A stretch of 64,000 bases of DNA from Tolypeutes matacus (taxonomy: Eukaryota; Chordata; Mammalia; Cingulata; Chlamyphoridae): NCBI GenBank assembly GCA_026826555.1, contig JAKSZT010054215.1:25025368-25089367 (forward strand), written 5' to 3'. A program made the position numbers and the translations under genes. Shown here piece by piece: positions 62,459 to 64,000 of this stretch (its first letter is position 1; every line of letters begins with the position of its first letter). The notes beneath the pieces are model-generated. The model did no database searches. It had not been told where the DNA came from and saw only the letters and a program-made list of their open reading frames with translations.

Positions 62459-63346
62459 TCTCGCTGTCCTGATTTTGTGATAATCAGGGTAGGCTAAATA
62501 TTCGCTATATTAGAAACCATGCATGTGACCCCAGACCTAGTTTTTCTCCCTAGGTCTGGTTTTTGGAATGCTGGTAATAAACTAAGCCTGATTTATTATA
62601 TGACTGTCCTGTATGGGAAAAGACTAACTTTGGGTATCTTTGGTCAACCTTAAGAGATATAGCAGGGGGACGGATGTGGCTTGGGTGGTTGGGCATCTGT
62701 CTCCCATATGGAGGGACCTAGGTCTATCCCCGGGACCTCCCGGTAAAAATTTAAAAAAAGAAAAATATAGAAGGCACGTGGGCCACCAGGCCCTGCACAC
62801 AGGTGAGCCGCCAGGCCCCGTGAGCCACGCAGCAAGATGATGACGTAACAGGAGAGTGACACAAGGGAGAGCCAAGATGAGACACACCGAAAATCCAGGA
62901 ACTAAGGTGGCGCAGGCGGTAGAACGCCTCTATCCCACATGGGAGGTTCCAAGGATCGAATCCCAGTGAAGATAGGAGGAGAAGGTTGAGAATAGAGGGG
63001 AGGAAACGGACACAGAGTCACCCAGCAAATGGACACAGAAACAGCAAAAACGGGGGTGGGGGGTTAAAAATGGATAAAAGTAAGTAAATAAATAAATCCT
63101 TTAAAAAAATGTATAGGGGAGGAAGATCCGGACTATAGTTAGTAGTAATACTTTGACAATGCTCTTTCATGATTTGTTAACAAATGTTTCACAACAACGC
63201 AGGGTGTTTGTGGGGGGGTGATGTGTGGGAGCCCTGTATGATGTTATGCATGTTTGTTTTCTAAGTTCAAGATGTTTACTGAACACTTATGGTTTATGTA
63301 TGTTCATGTATAAATGATATACTTCAATAAATTGTTTAAAAAAAAA
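62459..63346 (+). mobile_element. composite retroposon, copy 2
   Basis: 888 bases with a perfect 14-bp duplication AAAAGCAGATTGGT at 62,445-62,458 and 63,347-63,360. Module A is 62,459-62,665. The DAS SINE is about 62,666-63,100, with head ACGGATGTGGCTTGGGTGGT. The tail (GTATAGGGGAGGAAGATCCG to CAATAAATTGTTT) ends in A13. The perfect duplication proves that all three modules arrived together. It lies in a STARD6 intron, same strand as STARD6. Confidence 0.9.
62531..62559 (+). other. perfect 10-bp hairpin in module A
   Basis: CCAGACCTAG and CTAGGTCTGG are exact reverse complements with a nine-base loop. Copy 1 has the same hairpin at 47,369-47,397, also unbroken. Confidence 0.9.
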
Positions 63347-63360
63347 AAAAGCAGATTGGT

Positions 63361-64000
63361 GTTTTTTTGCTGATAGTTGTATCTGATCATCTTTTAAACC
63401 CTTCACCTTTCCATTAAATGAACCACTATATAGTAAAGTTTATTTGCTCATTTTATTTCTGTCACTGATATATGCAATTTTTTTCTGTAAGCTGCTTTTA
63501 AGGATATTTTTGTGTATCCTGTTATTTTAAGTACAAGTACACTAAGGGAAATTGTGGTGACTTTTTTTTTGTACCTTATTTTGTAGAGTTGTTCATTTAT
63601 TGCTCATGATATCACATTAATGCCATCAGATCATCATATAATATTGAGCAGACCAAATTTTATTCACTTTTTTTAGAGTCCACTCTTTCAACTCCCTCAT
63701 TTTGTGCTTCTTGATCTTTTTTGCATCTGACTGAATTTACCTTTCTTGTGTACCAACCAATTTTTGACAATAGGACAAAGCTGGTATGCTTTTTCCCATT
63801 CATTTAAAAATTTATCAGGCAGATAATGCCTACCTTTGATATCTAAACAACAATTCCAATGGTGGCACTTTCATAAATAAAACTGGGGGGGGGGGCCAGT
63901 GTGTAAGCTCAAGCACACTAGGGAAATAAACTTTTGGATAATGTGGTTTTTTGGTGCCTTTCAGATCAGACCAGTGTAGACAGCAACCCACACATCAAAG
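63361..64000 (+). other. STARD6 intron, no exon found
   Basis: AT-rich sequence with a G run at 63,884-63,895. I searched by eye for the next START-domain exon and saw none. Confidence 0.5.

Overview
This is mammalian nuclear DNA: low gene density, introns with consensus splice sites, and many LINE-1, MIR and L2 remnants. At least eleven copies of a tRNA-derived SINE with the head GGATGTGGCTCAAGTGG are present. That head matches the DAS SINEs known from armadillos, so a xenarthran, most likely Dasypus, is the best guess. The species call rests on recalled family features, not on a database search.

Two real protein-coding genes are visible, arranged head to head around a CpG-rich promoter at about 57.96-58.8 kb. 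On the minus strand is LAS2 (C18orf54 orthologue): one noncoding exon and seven coding exons running from 55.9 kb down to a stop at 22.8 kb. The exon phases join without error and give 534 codons plus stop. On the plus strand is the 5' part of STARD6: the coding exons at 61,830-61,923 and 62,123-62,172 fit its N-terminus, and the rest lies beyond the window. This head-to-head order matches my recollection of human 18q21.2.

Three processed retrocopies lie among the genes. They are TMEM230 (18.0-18.9 kb, interrupted by a SINE), an oocyte-secreted/PLAC1-like gene (28.3-29.2 kb, in a LAS2 intron beside a splice donor), and a near-complete DCAF12 mRNA copy (43.2-46.8 kb) with a perfect 14-bp target-site duplication, one frameshift and one premature stop.

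Most of the remainder is nested mobile DNA. L1-A (0.68-6.85 kb) and L1-C (31.2-37.6 kb) are near full-length dead L1s. L1-B (39.8-42.85 kb) lacks ORF2 and shares a secondary insertion with L1-A. A hAT/Zaphod-like DNA transposon fills 9.0-12.25 kb. LTR-like elements lie at 12.5, 14.2 and 39.85 kb. An approximately 0.9-1.0-kb composite retroposon (unknown 5' module, DAS SINE, L1-like tail) occurs at 47.3-48.3 and 62.46-63.35 kb; the second copy has a perfect 14-bp duplication. It and the L1-A/L1-B pair are the most unusual items. I saw no bacterial-type operon, CRISPR array, intact virus or functional RNA gene.
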